A DNA stretch of 64,000 bases from Methylomicrobium lacus LW14 (GCF_000527095.1 NZ_AZUN01000001.1:2989501-3053500); one strand, 5' to 3'. Counted from the stretch's first letter, positions 1 to 8,344 are shown. Numbers and translations: made by a program. Notes: a model not told the origin generated them from the letters alone.

Positions 1-2
1 TA

Positions 3-119
3 CGGGATGCCAGCGTCTTTGTTTGGGTTTCGTTGGCCCCATTGTTTTGGGGTGGCGGATGGCTCTATGTGTTGAAGAGAGGCGTGAATGGATCGACCCG
101 ATTCAGAACGCCCGCCTGA
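3..119 (+). CDS. C-terminal tail of a membrane protein (partial)
   Basis: The frame is open from the left edge to a TGA at 117-119 and encodes 38 residues. About 20 of them form a hydrophobic, Trp- and Gly-rich segment (VWVSLAPLFWGGGWLY), followed by a short basic tail. This looks like the last transmembrane helix and cytoplasmic end of an inner-membrane protein whose start lies outside the window. No family can be assigned from so short a piece. The next gene begins about 110 bases later on the same strand. Confidence 0.4.
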   Translation, partial: RDASVFVWVSLAPLFWGGGWLYVLKRGVNGSTRFRTPA

Positions 120-230
120 ACAGTGAGTTTTCAGGCCAATCAAATCCCCAATATTGATTGACGAAACTGCTGGAGGCTCCTGCCCTGCCTCTGCTAATCT
201 GCCTTTTTATTTTTGCTATTGGAGAAGGCG

Positions 231-851
231 ATGATGAGTCCCCCGGAGGCCGCTTCCGATCCCGTGCGCGAACGGCTGCTCAAAGCCGCTCTCGACAGTT
301 TTCTATCCGACGACTACCACAAAGTCACGACCCGTATGATCGCCGAAAAGGCCGACGCGAACATCTCGATGATCCGTTACTACTTCGGCAATAAGGAGGG
401 CTTGTACGAGGAGATGATCCGCGACACGATGGTCCCTCTGCTCGACGTGTTGGACGGACAAATGCTGCAATCGGTCAACGGCTTCGAAGACTTCCTCCTA
501 ATGTATTACCAGACGATGTCGAAACGGCCAGAATTTCCGAAGTTGATCTTGAAAGTGCTGGCGCTCAACCAAGGCCCGGGCCGGCGCTTTATCCGGCAAT
601 TATTGGAGCGCGGACGCACGCGCGGCGCCCGTAAGATGGAAGCGCTGAAATCCACCGGGCAAGTCATACCAGAATTAGATCCCGATATCGTGCGGATGGC
701 CTTTGTCAGCCTGGCCATGATGCCGATGCTGCTGAAAGATATTTTCGAGGAGCAGATGGAGCGAAGCATGGACACCGCTTTCCTCGAACAATTGGCCGGA
801 TTCAACGGCCGCCTATTTGCCGCCGGTTTGGCACAGGCAAAGACGGAGTAA
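231..851 (+). CDS. TetR/AcrR-family transcriptional regulator
   Basis: A 206-residue DNA-binding repressor of the TetR type. The N-terminal helix-turn-helix lies at about residues 12-58 and has the family signature: VTTRMIAEKAD, then SMIRYYFGNKEGLYEEM. The rest is the all-helical ligand and dimer domain. A TTG at 213 would add six residues, but GGAGAAGG at 221-228 is correctly spaced for the ATG at 231, so that start was chosen. It ends 10 bases before an O-methyltransferase gene, so the two are probably co-transcribed, and the repressor may control its partner in response to a small aromatic ligand (inference). No operator was identified. Confidence 0.88.
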   Translation: MMSPPEAASDPVRERLLKAALDSFLSDDYHKVTTRMIAEKADANISMIRYYFGNKEGLYEEMIRDTMVPLLDVLDGQMLQSVNGFEDFLLMYYQTMSKRPEFPKLILKVLALNQGPGRRFIRQLLERGRTRGARKMEALKSTGQVIPELDPDIVRMAFVSLAMMPMLLKDIFEEQMERSMDTAFLEQLAGFNGRLFAAGLAQAKTE

Positions 852-861
852 CGGGAGGCTT

Positions 862-1983
862 ATGATGTCATTGCAAAAAAATGCAGGCGCGGTGCGCCGC
901 TTTGCCAAATTGATCCAGTTTGCCGCCTGGCTACAGAACCTTCCGAATAAGATCACGCCCCCGCCCTTTCGCCTGATCCAAATCGGCTCGGCGTTTTGGC
1001 AGTCGCGCGCGCTGCATGCCGTGGTACGTTTGGACATCGCATCCGCGTTGGGGGATGAGACTCTCCCAGCCGACGTGATTGCAGCGCGTGTCTCGGCACA
1101 AGAAGACGCTATCTACCGACTGCTGCGTATGCTGGCGGCGATGGGGGTATTCGAGGAAGTGTCGCCTCGGGTATTCCGTAACAATGCGCTATCGGCCTAC
1201 CTACGTAAAGATCACCCCAAGAACGTCAGAGCCATGATCCTGATGCACAATTCGGTCGAGATGAACCGGCCTTGGTACGAGCACATGGAGCAAGGGATAC
1301 GCTGCGGGGAAGTCCCGTTCGAAATTGCGCACGGCTGCGAATTTTATGCCTATCTGGATGGCCACGCCGAGTTCGATGCGCTGTTCGCCTCTGCGATGGA
1401 CAGTGTGGCGGCATTGACAGGCGACAGTTTCGCCATCGACTTTGCCTGGGAACGATTCGACCGCATCATCGATGTGGGCGGCTCGAAGGGCAGTAAAGCC
1501 TTAGCCATATTGAAGCGGCATCCGCATCTCAACGCGATCGTGTTCGATCGGAATCAGGTCGTGCAAACGGCGGCAGGCTACTGGACCGGGAAAGCATCTC
1601 CCGACCTCCTTTCCCGCTTGACCTTCCAAGCCGGGGACATGCTCGAATCGGTTCCCGCCGCCAAAGACGGCAAGGACATCTACTTGTTGAGCGCCGTCCT
1701 GCACGGCATGGATGATCAAAACTGCATCAAGGTGCTGCGCAATCTGGCCACGGCAAGCGCGGGCACCGGCGCCCGCATGGCGCTGCTCGAATGGGTTGTT
1801 GCGGAATGGAAGACCGATTTTGCCAGTGCGGCTTTCGATATGCAGATGTTCATGAATACCCGGGGCAGGGAAAGAACGCTGCCGGAATGGCAAAACCTTT
1901 TCGAGCAATCCGGATTGGCGTTTGAGGAGGAGGTAGGCCTGCAATCGATCGGGAAGATGCTGGTGCTGAGGGCTAAGGATTAA
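862..1983 (+). CDS. SAM-dependent O-methyltransferase (winged-helix dimerisation type)
   Basis: A 373-residue class I methyltransferase with the two-part layout of small-molecule O-methyltransferases such as hydroxyneurosporene or acetylserotonin methyltransferases. A winged-helix dimerisation region lies at about residues 40-115. The Rossmann domain follows, with motif I (DVGGSKG, near residue 205), an acidic residue ending strand 2 (VFDRNQ), and a late LLEWVV strand. The ATG at 862 follows GGGAGG at 853-858; an in-frame start further upstream at 817 would overlap the TetR gene. The substrate cannot be read from the sequence. Pairing with a TetR regulator suggests a conditionally expressed modification of a hydroxylated compound. 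Confidence 0.85.
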   Translation: MMSLQKNAGAVRRFAKLIQFAAWLQNLPNKITPPPFRLIQIGSAFWQSRALHAVVRLDIASALGDETLPADVIAARVSAQEDAIYRLLRMLAAMGVFEEVSPRVFRNNALSAYLRKDHPKNVRAMILMHNSVEMNRPWYEHMEQGIRCGEVPFEIAHGCEFYAYLDGHAEFDALFASAMDSVAALTGDSFAIDFAWERFDRIIDVGGSKGSKALAILKRHPHLNAIVFDRNQVVQTAAGYWTGKASPDLLSRLTFQAGDMLESVPAAKDGKDIYLLSAVLHGMDDQNCIKVLRNLATASAGTGARMALLEWVVAEWKTDFASAAFDMQMFMNTRGRERTLPEWQNLFEQSGLAFEEEVGLQSIGKMLVLRAKD

Positions 1984-2111
1984 GACGCAACCGGGCTGGA
2001 TAGAACGGCATCCAAGCAAAATTTTTTCATTCTCGATGTCATTTTTCCAGACTTTGTCTCTATCTATGACATAATTGAAAATCACCTTTTTCATTATCTT
2101 TATCATTCCCC

Positions 2112-2465
2112 ATGACTATCCCAACGGGACGCTGGAGCCTCATTTTTTGGACCAGCCTCATCGCCATCCTATTCCTGGCCTTAATGCCTGCCGGACCCGA
2201 AATGCCCACGATGGGTTGGGACAAACTAAACCACCTCCTCGCTTTTGCCGTTTTGACTATCTTAGGGCGTCAAGGCTATCCGGGGCGTAAGCCGGCCGTG
2301 TTCATTGGCTTGCTGTTTTATGCGGGACTGATCGAAGTCTTACAGTCTTTCACGCCCGACCGCTTTGCAGAATGGGCAGACCTGTTTGCGGATGGGCTAG
2401 GGTTAATCATCGGATGGGGACTGGATGGCCTGTTCCGCAAACTGATTCCTCAGGCTGAAAGGTAG
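2112..2465 (+). CDS. VanZ-family membrane protein
   Basis: A 117-residue protein of the VanZ-like family, with four predicted membrane helices: residues 8-25, a segment after the conserved WDKLNHLLAFAVL, then FIGLLFYAGLIEVLQSF and ADLFADGLGLIIGWGL. The K-x-x-H after the first loop and the E-x-x-Q-x-F plus D-x-x-A-D residues are typical of the family. VanZ itself raises teicoplanin resistance, but chromosomal members of this size have no settled role. The gene stands alone between the methyltransferase and an exported protein. Confidence 0.8.
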   Translation: MTIPTGRWSLIFWTSLIAILFLALMPAGPEMPTMGWDKLNHLLAFAVLTILGRQGYPGRKPAVFIGLLFYAGLIEVLQSFTPDRFAEWADLFADGLGLIIGWGLDGLFRKLIPQAER

Positions 2466-2694
2466 TTTTGTCTATCAAATTTTTGCTTTCGATCGACTGG
2501 CCGAGTTGTTGAGGGGGAAGCCGTGTCAGCTTATTGCACCATAACCGTTTCCCTGAAAGCATCACACGGAATTTTGTCGACCCAGGAATGTCTAATCGCG
2601 ATTATTGCATCCTTGGCAATGCACAGTCTGAATTGACGCCCTCTATTCAAAAGCTATGTTCAATCAAATTCTCTACCCTCTGGAGGGTTCCTTC

Positions 2695-3450
2695 ATGATT
2701 ACCCTACGCTCGATTTGTTTAGTCCCTGCGCTGTTTGCTACGGCATTGCCGTCCCATGCCGCAGCTACGCCGGATACGCATGTTCATGTGATCGTGTCCC
2801 TGGTCGACAATGCATCGCAAGGCATCGTGCCGGTTCCCGCGAAAATCGGCAATGGCGATGACCCGCGCACCAATCTCTATTGGGGAGCGCTTTACGGCGT
2901 GAAAACCTTTTTGAGCAAGGCCGATGGCTGGCGCAAGCTGGGCTGTGAACAAGAGATTAGCGACACCATCCTGGAGCGCTGCGAGTTTGCCTGGAAGGAC
3001 AAGCTCACCGTGACCGCCGAGGCCTATCGCGGCCGCCGGATCGACCAGGCGATGCTCGACTTTATGCAGCAAGCCGCGACGCCGCCCAATCCGGCAAAAC
3101 GTGAAATGGTCGTGTTCATCGGCCATGACGGCTTGATGGACGAACAAAACCAGCCCATCGTCAATCGCTTCCCCAAACATGCCGAGCACGATAAACAAGC
3201 GGTTGTGCTGGCCTGCATGAGCAACATGTTTTTCGCCAATCATTTGCGTGCCGCAGGTTCAAAGCCGGTGGTCACGACTCATAGTTTCATGGCGCCGGAA
3301 GCCTATGTGCTGGAAGCGGTTGCCCGTGGTTTTGCAAACGGCGCGAGTGAAGAGGAATTGCGCAGCTCCGCCGGCATCGCTTATGCCAAATACCAGCATA
3401 TCTCGGCCAAAGCGGGCAAGTCGGTTTTTGGTGCAAAAAAATCAGGCTAG
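2695..3450 (+). CDS. Exported protein of unknown function, possible clan CD-like fold
   Basis: 251 residues with a clear Sec signal peptide (basic MITLR, hydrophobic core, likely cleavage after SHA near residue 22). The ATG at 2695 follows TGGAGGG at 2681-2687; the in-frame ATG at 2656 has no such site and would bury the signal. I do not recognise the family. The body has a VVFIGHDG strand near residue 140 and VVLACMS near 170. The spacing and strand context recall the His and Cys loops of caspase- or CHAT-like proteases, but this is pattern resemblance only. A threading search would decide. The gene is monocistronic. Confidence 0.6.
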   Translation: MITLRSICLVPALFATALPSHAAATPDTHVHVIVSLVDNASQGIVPVPAKIGNGDDPRTNLYWGALYGVKTFLSKADGWRKLGCEQEISDTILERCEFAWKDKLTVTAEAYRGRRIDQAMLDFMQQAATPPNPAKREMVVFIGHDGLMDEQNQPIVNRFPKHAEHDKQAVVLACMSNMFFANHLRAAGSKPVVTTHSFMAPEAYVLEAVARGFANGASEEELRSSAGIAYAKYQHISAKAGKSVFGAKKSG

Positions 3451-3458
3451 ACTTTGGT

Positions 3459-3794
3459 GCCGGACGGGATTATTCATCCTGTCCTGACTGTTTGGGGGAG
3501 CTTGGGCTGAACGATAATTTGCATAGACGATCAGTCTTCAAACATTTGCGATGAGGTTACAAATCCCGTCCCGCAAACGGATGCATCACATGTGGGAGCG
3601 CTTTTTAAGCGCGATCATGGAGCCATGCGAACATTGCCTTAAGTCGCGGTTGCAAACCGCTCCCACCTCGCGCCGACTCACTCGGGAATTTTCCGTCCAT
3701 CCTTCGACAAGCTCAGGACGAACGGAAAATTTTATCGGGACGTTATTTATGACCCTATCCTAAGGTCTGTCGTAAGGTACGCTGCGCGTACCTT
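3459..3794. repeat. Intergenic block of four palindromic repeats
   Basis: No gene is visible between 3451 and 3872. The block holds: (a) 3461-3484, a degenerate copy of the GGACGGGAT / ATCCCGTCC hairpin also seen at 50720-50741; (b) 3592-3666, a GTGGGAGCG ... CGCTCCCAC palindrome; (c) 3689-3729, where TTTTCCGT and ACGGAAAA flank a core reading TTCGACAAGCTCAGGACGAA; (d) 3774-3794, AAGGTACGC TGC GCGTACCTT, a perfect 9-bp stem. None has a T tract. These look like REP-type interspersed repeats rather than terminators. Confidence 0.65.
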
Positions 3795-3872
3795 CTCAAA
3801 GCGTTCCGATGAATCAAGCCCCCCAAAGATACGGGGAGCGTACCCTTTACACGGCTATCAAAAAAACCAGCG

Positions 3873-5009
3873 TCAGCTGGTCGACTTCGCATGCGCGGAA
3901 GCCAGGGTTTTGCGCAGTTCGGTTTCGCATTGCTCCAACTGCGCGACCGCTTCGCTGCGCATCTTCTTGCCCTCGTCGGCGATCTGCAGGCTTTCCTCTA
4001 TCGTCGCGATCAGCGTCTGATTGGCTTTCTTGACCGTTTCGATGTCGAATACGCCGCGCTCCAGTTGTTTGCGGGTTTCGGCATTGGCCAGTTTCAGGTT
4101 TTCGGCGTTCGCGGCCAGCAGCTCATTGGTCAGATCGGTCGCCGCCTTGACCGTTTCGGCCGCCTGCGAGGAGCGGTAAATGGTCACCGCCGTCGCCAGT
4201 TGCTGACGCCATAGCGGCACGGTGTTGACGATGGTCGAATTGATCTTGTTGACCAGGCCCTTATCGTTTTCCTGCACCAGGCGAATGCCGGGCAGGCTTT
4301 GCATCGAAACCTGCCGGGTCAGGCGCAGGTCATGAATGCGGCGCTCCAGGTCGTCGCGGGCCGCGCGCAGGTCGCGCAGGGCTTGCGCGGCGATCACTTC
4401 GGCGCTGGCTTCGGCCTGTTTGGCCTGTTCCGGAATGATGACTTCGTCAAGTTGCCGCAGTTTCTCAACGCCTGCGGCGATATAATCCTCCAGCGTATGG
4501 AAGTAATCCAGGTTGGCCTGATAAAGGCGATCCAGCGAGGTGATGTCGGTCAGCAAATGGGTTTTGTGCCGCTCCAGCTTGTCGGTGATGATGTCGATCT
4601 GCTTGCGCACTTCTTCGTATTGCTGCAGGAACTTGACGACCGGTTTGGCCCTGCCCAGCAACTTGTCGAATAAACCCTGTTTCTTGTTCGGGTCCAGATC
4701 GTCGACTTCAAAACCGCGTATCGTCGCCACCATTTCATTCAGATCATTGCCCGCCGGGCCAATGTCCTTGTTCTTGACCCCATCCAGCATGCGGTCGGAA
4801 ATCGTGGTCAACTGCTCCTGCGCCTTGCTGCCGAAAAAAATGATCGACTGGGTATTGCTGAAATCGATTTCGTTCTGCAACTGCTGAATGCGCTGCTGCG
4901 TCTCCGGCGGCGCCTTTGCGAGCGGGACGATTTCGGCGGTAACGCCGGGGACAATCTCCTTCGACTCAAGATTCTCTGCGGTCGTTGTGGAAGCCTGCTG
5001 TTCACTCAT
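3873..5009 (-). CDS. TelA/KlaA-family toxic anion resistance protein
   Basis: 378 residues, soluble, mostly long helices and coiled coil, matching the TelA family first named for plasmid tellurite resistance. A charged N-terminal region leads into the conserved core around FGSKAQEQL, LFDKLLGRAKP and KLERHKTHLLTDI, followed by long amphipathic helices in the C-terminal two thirds. It follows the xpaC-like gene at 5037-5888 by 27 bases. The xpaC-telA pair is widely conserved and thought to act in envelope or phage stress rather than tellurite detoxification alone. The biochemical activity is unknown. Confidence 0.88.
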   Translation of the reverse strand: MSEQQASTTTAENLESKEIVPGVTAEIVPLAKAPPETQQRIQQLQNEIDFSNTQSIIFFGSKAQEQLTTISDRMLDGVKNKDIGPAGNDLNEMVATIRGFEVDDLDPNKKQGLFDKLLGRAKPVVKFLQQYEEVRKQIDIITDKLERHKTHLLTDITSLDRLYQANLDYFHTLEDYIAAGVEKLRQLDEVIIPEQAKQAEASAEVIAAQALRDLRAARDDLERRIHDLRLTRQVSMQSLPGIRLVQENDKGLVNKINSTIVNTVPLWRQQLATAVTIYRSSQAAETVKAATDLTNELLAANAENLKLANAETRKQLERGVFDIETVKKANQTLIATIEESLQIADEGKKMRSEAVAQLEQCETELRKTLASAHAKSTS

Positions 5010-5036
5010 GATTTAATCCTCGATGGTTTGACGGCG

Positions 5037-5888
5037 TCAAAGGATGCCTTCCCGTTTGAGCTGCGTGGTTAATACTTCGATTTTTACATCCAGATCAAAA
5101 ACATCGTCTTCCAGCAGTTTTTGATGCTGTTCCTGGAATACTTCTTCAAGCGTATCCAGCACATTGCGGAAATTCTGTTCCAGTTCCCCGGATTGGGTTT
5201 GCTGGTGGGTTTTGGCATACCCTTCGGTCACCTGTCGGGCGCCGTCCAGATAGACATTCAGAAACTTGCGCGCACGGCGGAAATCCTTCGGATCGGCTTC
5301 AATCTCCGCCAGAATGCTGTCGGCAACTTCGCAAATGCGCTCGATGCGCCGGTTCAACTCGGCGTTTCGAATCTGCTTGTTGGCCTGCTCGATACTGCGG
5401 ACGATGCGCGAGGAATCTTCGAGAGCCTGCAGGATTTCATCACCGGAATAGCCATGCGCGGCGATGATTGTCTTTTCCGCGCGCGGATCGAAGCCGTAAC
5501 TCAGGTACATGCCCAGCAAGGCCCCGCCGGCAAACATCAGCGCCACCGGCAGCGAATGTCCCACGCCCAGCCAGGCGACCATGCCGGTCGTCAGCGCCGC
5601 GATGACGGCGGCGATCGTTTTTAACGGTTTTTGGGTGGCGCGGACGAGGCGGTTATTGGCGTACAGATGCTCGGCTTGCAGACCCTTGCGCAAGCACCAG
5701 GCAGACAGCATGTAGAGCGCAAAACCGGATGCGTCGACCAGAATGTCCAGCAACTGGCCTTTGCCCAAGGCGATAAACGTCGCCGGAATCAGCGCCGCCG
5801 GCAAAAAATAAAGCAGCATGCCGCGCGGGGAATAGCGCTGCAAAAGATCCGCGACAAGCCGTTTGGGTTTCCTGAATTGATTCATCAT
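5037..5888 (-). CDS. XpaC-family membrane protein
   Basis: 283 residues of the XpaC family, named for a Bacillus locus linked to hydrolysis of 5-bromo-4-chloroindolyl phosphate. The N-terminal 130 residues contain two pairs of hydrophobic helices (about 22-65 and 88-128). The C-terminal half is a cytoplasmic helical region rich in charged residues (about 140-283). It starts at the first of two adjacent ATG codons, overlapping the stop of the small ORF 5885-6043, and is followed by telA. The function of the pair is not established. Confidence 0.82.
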   Translation of the reverse strand: MMNQFRKPKRLVADLLQRYSPRGMLLYFLPAALIPATFIALGKGQLLDILVDASGFALYMLSAWCLRKGLQAEHLYANNRLVRATQKPLKTIAAVIAALTTGMVAWLGVGHSLPVALMFAGGALLGMYLSYGFDPRAEKTIIAAHGYSGDEILQALEDSSRIVRSIEQANKQIRNAELNRRIERICEVADSILAEIEADPKDFRRARKFLNVYLDGARQVTEGYAKTHQQTQSGELEQNFRNVLDTLEEVFQEQHQKLLEDDVFDLDVKIEVLTTQLKREGIL

Positions 5889-6043
5889 TCGGCCTGCGAA
5901 CGGTGGGTTACAGAGGATTCAGCCGCATAGTCGGCACTGGTCGGAAAGGCTTTCACCAGCGCCTGGCAGGTCGCCAGTCCAATGGTTGCGACCAGCACGA
6001 TAAAACCAAGCAATCTGCGTAATAGTACGGGCACCGTTGTCAT
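5885..6043 (-). CDS. Small single-pass membrane protein upstream of xpaC
   Basis: A 52-codon frame whose TGA overlaps the ATG of the xpaC-like gene, which suggests translational coupling. It encodes a hydrophobic stretch (LLGFIVLVATIGLATCQALV) preceded by two arginines, then a polar tail. Residue 4 is encoded by GTG, and a GGGAG lies about nine bases before it, so the true start may be that GTG at 6034. I do not recognise a family. It may be a small subunit of the XpaC/TelA system, or chance coding; the overlap is the main argument for it. Confidence 0.45.
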   Translation of the reverse strand: MTTVPVLLRRLLGFIVLVATIGLATCQALVKAFPTSADYAAESSVTHRSQAE

Positions 6044-6157
6044 CTCCCATCAGCATTCATTGTGACCTCATTATCCCACTACGGCCTAACATCTGGAAAT
6101 ACTTAATAACCGTGCGCCGGATGGCTACCAATAAGTCAACCCGTCCTTGCAAGACTT

Positions 6158-6331
6158 ACCATTGGCTGAGCGGAGCCGAAGCCAACAAATCGCTTCGACT
6201 TTGCTCAGCTAAGGCTTAAGTTAACAGCGATGAGGTGGCTTTCCCTCACCCCGCAAAATAAAACTTGCCCGTGGGATCGACGCCCACGTCGCGACTGGAG
6301 GCTTTAATCGCGACGTAGGCGTCGCTCCCAC
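6158..6331. repeat. Two adjacent palindromic repeats (GAGC type and GTGGGAGCGACGCC type)
   Basis: 6158-6213 is an inverted repeat in which TTGGCTGAGCGGAGCCGAAGC pairs imperfectly with GCTTCGACTTTGCTCAGCTAA; a close copy lies at 15888-15942. 6223-6331 is a second unit: a leader ending in GCAAAATAAA, then GTGGGATCGACGCC ... GGCGTCGCTCCCAC. It has a near-identical copy with the same leader at 11721-11826 and a half copy at 42461-42487. These are dispersed extragenic palindromes. The stretch 6044-6435 contains no convincing gene. Confidence 0.75.
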
Positions 6332-6435
6332 CCCTCGCGCCGTCGGAGGGGTATGCAAACCACGTCCCGCTCAAAGAGGCTTGTTCCCGGCAAACATCTT
6401 TGAGAAACTGGCATTTTCCGAAACACGACATAACG

Positions 6436-7122
6436 ATGCTCAAACTCAATAACTGGCCTCCCGTGCTTAGCGTCCTGGCCATGGTTGCCGCGGCAACGGC
6501 TGCGCTGTCTTTGTTTATCAAGGTGGCAGAGGAAGTCGTCGAAGGCGATACCCACAAGATCGACATGCGGATCATTTTATGGCTTCGCGCCGCCGGCGAT
6601 CCGAACGATCCTTTGGGACCCAAATGGCTGGAGGATTTTGCCCGCGATATTACCGCGCTGGGCAGCCCTGCGGTGTTGGGGTTGATTGTGCTGGCAGCCT
6701 CGTTTTTTCTGCTCTTGGCCGGCAAGCGCCGGCTGCCGCTGTTCATGCTGCTTGCAGCGGGAGGCGGCACATTTGTCGTCTCGATTTTAAAAGAAGCTTT
6801 CGCCCGCCCCCGCCCTCAGCTGGCACCGGACGGACTTATGGTTTATATGGAAAGCTTTCCGAGCGGACATGCGATGGTTTCCGCGGTGGTCTATTTGACC
6901 TTGGCCGCACTGATCGCACGCCTGGCTCCCAGGCCCCTACTCAAGCTTTACATCATGACCGTCGCGGTCATCCTGACCGGGTTGGTTGGCTTCAGCCGGA
7001 TCTATCTCGGCGCCCACTGGCCCAGCGATGTGCTGGCGGGTTGGGCCATCGGGGCGGCCTGGGCGCTTGGCGGCGGAGCATTGGCGCAAATCATGCAACT
7101 GGATAAGGAAGACGAAAAATGA
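6436..7122 (+). CDS. PAP2-family phosphatase (membrane)
   Basis: A 228-residue integral membrane phosphatase of the PAP2 superfamily. All three signature blocks are present: K-x6-RP as KEAFARPRP near residue 118, PSGH near 141, and S-R-x5-H-x3-D as SRIYLGAHWPSD near 186-197. About six helices surround them. Family members remove phosphate from phosphatidic acid, phosphatidylglycerol phosphate or undecaprenyl pyrophosphate. It overlaps the downstream diacylglycerol kinase by 4 bases, giving opposing reactions in one operon and suggesting a phosphatidic acid/diacylglycerol cycle or lipid-carrier recycling. A TTG start at 6400 is possible but less likely. Confidence 0.9.
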   Translation: MLKLNNWPPVLSVLAMVAAATAALSLFIKVAEEVVEGDTHKIDMRIILWLRAAGDPNDPLGPKWLEDFARDITALGSPAVLGLIVLAASFFLLLAGKRRLPLFMLLAAGGGTFVVSILKEAFARPRPQLAPDGLMVYMESFPSGHAMVSAVVYLTLAALIARLAPRPLLKLYIMTVAVILTGLVGFSRIYLGAHWPSDVLAGWAIGAAWALGGGALAQIMQLDKEDEK

Positions 7123-7463
7123 AAGGACAACCTATTTTAAAACGCTTAACCTTCGCCCTGAATGGAATCGGCCTGGCTTTTCGCCGCGAACCCAGCCTGC
7201 GCTTCCATATCCTGGCGGCTTTCGCTGTCGTGCTGGTTTTATTGCTCACCCAGGCTTCGGCTATATGGTGGGCCATCGGCGCCGTGACAGTAGGACTGGT
7301 GATCATGGCGGAGTTGTGCAATGCGGCCATCGAAACGCTGGCCGATCATCTGCATCCGCAACAGCATCCGGAGATTGGCGCGGTCAAGGACATCGCCGCA
7401 GGGGCGGTGCTTATTGCCTCTATAGCCGCTGTTTTCGTTGCGGTGGCCTTTATTCTGCAATGA
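7119..7463 (+). CDS. dgkA: Diacylglycerol kinase, prokaryotic type
   Basis: A 114-residue trimeric membrane kinase that phosphorylates diacylglycerol to phosphatidic acid. It has three membrane helices and the active-site signature E-L-x-N-x-A-I-E as ELCNAAIETLAD, then KDIAAGAVL. The N-terminal amphipathic segment contains the conserved FxxExSLRxH pattern (FRREPSLRFH). Its ATG overlaps the PAP2 stop codon. Length and motifs are complete. Undecaprenol cannot be excluded as a substrate, though that is typical of Gram-positive homologues. Confidence 0.93.
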   Translation: MKGQPILKRLTFALNGIGLAFRREPSLRFHILAAFAVVLVLLLTQASAIWWAIGAVTVGLVIMAELCNAAIETLADHLHPQQHPEIGAVKDIAAGAVLIASIAAVFVAVAFILQ

Positions 7464-7494
7464 AAATTTAGCCTGGTGGGGGCGCATTCACGCT

Positions 7495-7603
7495 CGTTCC
7501 CAAGCTCTAGCTTGGGAATGCCGCCTTGAAAGCTCCAGCTTTCCGAACCGATCGCGAAGCTAGAGCTTTGTATCCTTAGGTTCCAAGCTGAAGCTTGGGA
7601 ACC
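7495..7603. repeat. Dispersed CGTTCCCAAGCTCTAGCTTGGGAA-type palindromes
   Basis: Three nested palindromes occur in about 110 bases downstream of dgkA. Each is built on the self-complementary idea of CCCAAGCT ... AGCTTGGG: TTCCCAAGCTCTAGCTTGGGAA at 7498-7519, a degenerate GAAAGCTCCAGCTTTC, and TTCCAAGCTGAAGCTTGG. Related sequences are common between genes in methanotrophs and cyanobacteria (general knowledge). There is no T tract, so a terminator role is unproven. Nothing else is visible between 7464 and 7740. Confidence 0.6.
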
Positions 7604-7759
7604 TGTGAAATCTTCTTGAATGACAGCGGAGCCAAGTCTAGCAATCAGGCTTGCGGTCTAACATCACACTCTCCTGGATCGTTGTTATAATGGCGCTTTT
7701 CGAGCATTCCGGGCCGCGCCCGGTTCGCTTTACGCCATCAATTCAGAAGGAGCATCGCA

Positions 7760-8164
7760 GTGATCAAAAAGGTTGGAGATACGGTTATTAAGCCGAAGCA
7801 TCGTGCTTCGTGCCACTGTGGCGCTGTAGTGCTTGAGTTGGACTTGCCGAACGGTATTGTCGATCCACGGCATTGTGATTGTTCGCTATGTCGTCGCAAG
7901 GGTGCTGTGATGGCGTCAGTCCCTCTATCCGGAATCAAAATCGTCCAAGGCGAAAATGTTCTACGCCTTTATCAATTCAATACCCTTACCGCGAAGCATT
8001 ATTTCTGTTCGGTATGCGGCATTTATACGCATCATCAGCGGCGATCCAATCCGGAGCAATATGGTTATAACGTCGGTTGCCTCGAGGGCGTCAATCCCTT
8101 CCTGATCGATAATGTTCCGACCAATGATGGCGTTAATCATCCGGCGGATCGGAACGATTCATGA
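7760..8164 (+). CDS. GFA/CENP-V-type zinc protein
   Basis: A 134-residue protein of the glutathione-dependent formaldehyde-activating (GFA) family. Zinc-ligand cysteines are in the family pattern: C18-x-C20, C39-x-C41-x2-C44, C83-x2-C86, and C107. A GTG start at 7760 is supported by AAGGAG at 7747-7752. A TATAAT at about 7685-7690 could serve as its -10 box. In methylotrophs, Gfa speeds formaldehyde condensation with glutathione, but many family members have unrelated or unknown roles, so the name should not be read as function. It stands alone, just before the retron. Confidence 0.82.
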   Translation: MIKKVGDTVIKPKHRASCHCGAVVLELDLPNGIVDPRHCDCSLCRRKGAVMASVPLSGIKIVQGENVLRLYQFNTLTAKHYFCSVCGIYTHHQRRSNPEQYGYNVGCLEGVNPFLIDNVPTNDGVNHPADRNDS

Positions 8165-8172
8165 CATTTCAT

Positions 8173-8262
8173 AAGTAGGCTGGGTTGGAGCTTTGCGGAA
8201 ACCCAGCAAACCAGCGACCTATATGTTGGGTTTCGTACCTAAGCCTACGAACTGACTTATGT
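8173..8262. repeat. GTAGGCTGGGTT-type dispersed palindrome
   Basis: GTAGGCTGGGTT near 8176, AAACCCAGC near 8203 and TTGGGTTTCGTACCTAAGCCTAC near 8226 make an imperfect inverted repeat whose ends pair as GTAGGCT and AGCCTAC. This is the kind of interspersed element found between genes in many proteobacteria. It closes the GFA transcription unit and lies just before the retron's upstream palindrome. An ORF drawn through it has no coding character. Confidence 0.5.
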
Positions 8263-8301
8263 ATAACGATATGGGTTAAACCCCGTTCCGTGCAGGCTTA
8301 T

Positions 8302-8344
8302 TTGCAAGAAAATAGTTCGCTTATAGCGAATTTTTTTCTTGCAA
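8302..8344. promoter_or_regulatory. 43-bp interrupted palindrome overlapping the retron -35 box
   Basis: The arms are TTGCAAGAAAA (8302-8312) and TTTTCTTGCAA (8334-8344), with an inner pair TTCGCT (8316-8321) and AGCGAA (8325-8330) around TAT. That gives 17 matched positions per arm, with one 3-nt internal mismatch. The right arm supplies the TTGCAA used as the -35 element of the next feature. As RNA, the inner stem plus T7 would also work as a terminator shielding the retron from upstream transcription. The octamer TCTTGCAA recurs at 8566-8573. It is therefore a good candidate operator for the XRE protein encoded downstream (inference). Confidence 0.6.

Noticed and set aside
3551..4033. Two short plus-strand frames (70 and 74 codons)
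   Set aside because: They lie across REP-type palindromes and the antisense of telA, with no coding character.
3809..4887. Several plus-strand frames opposite telA
   Set aside because: Shadow frames of a complete minus-strand gene.
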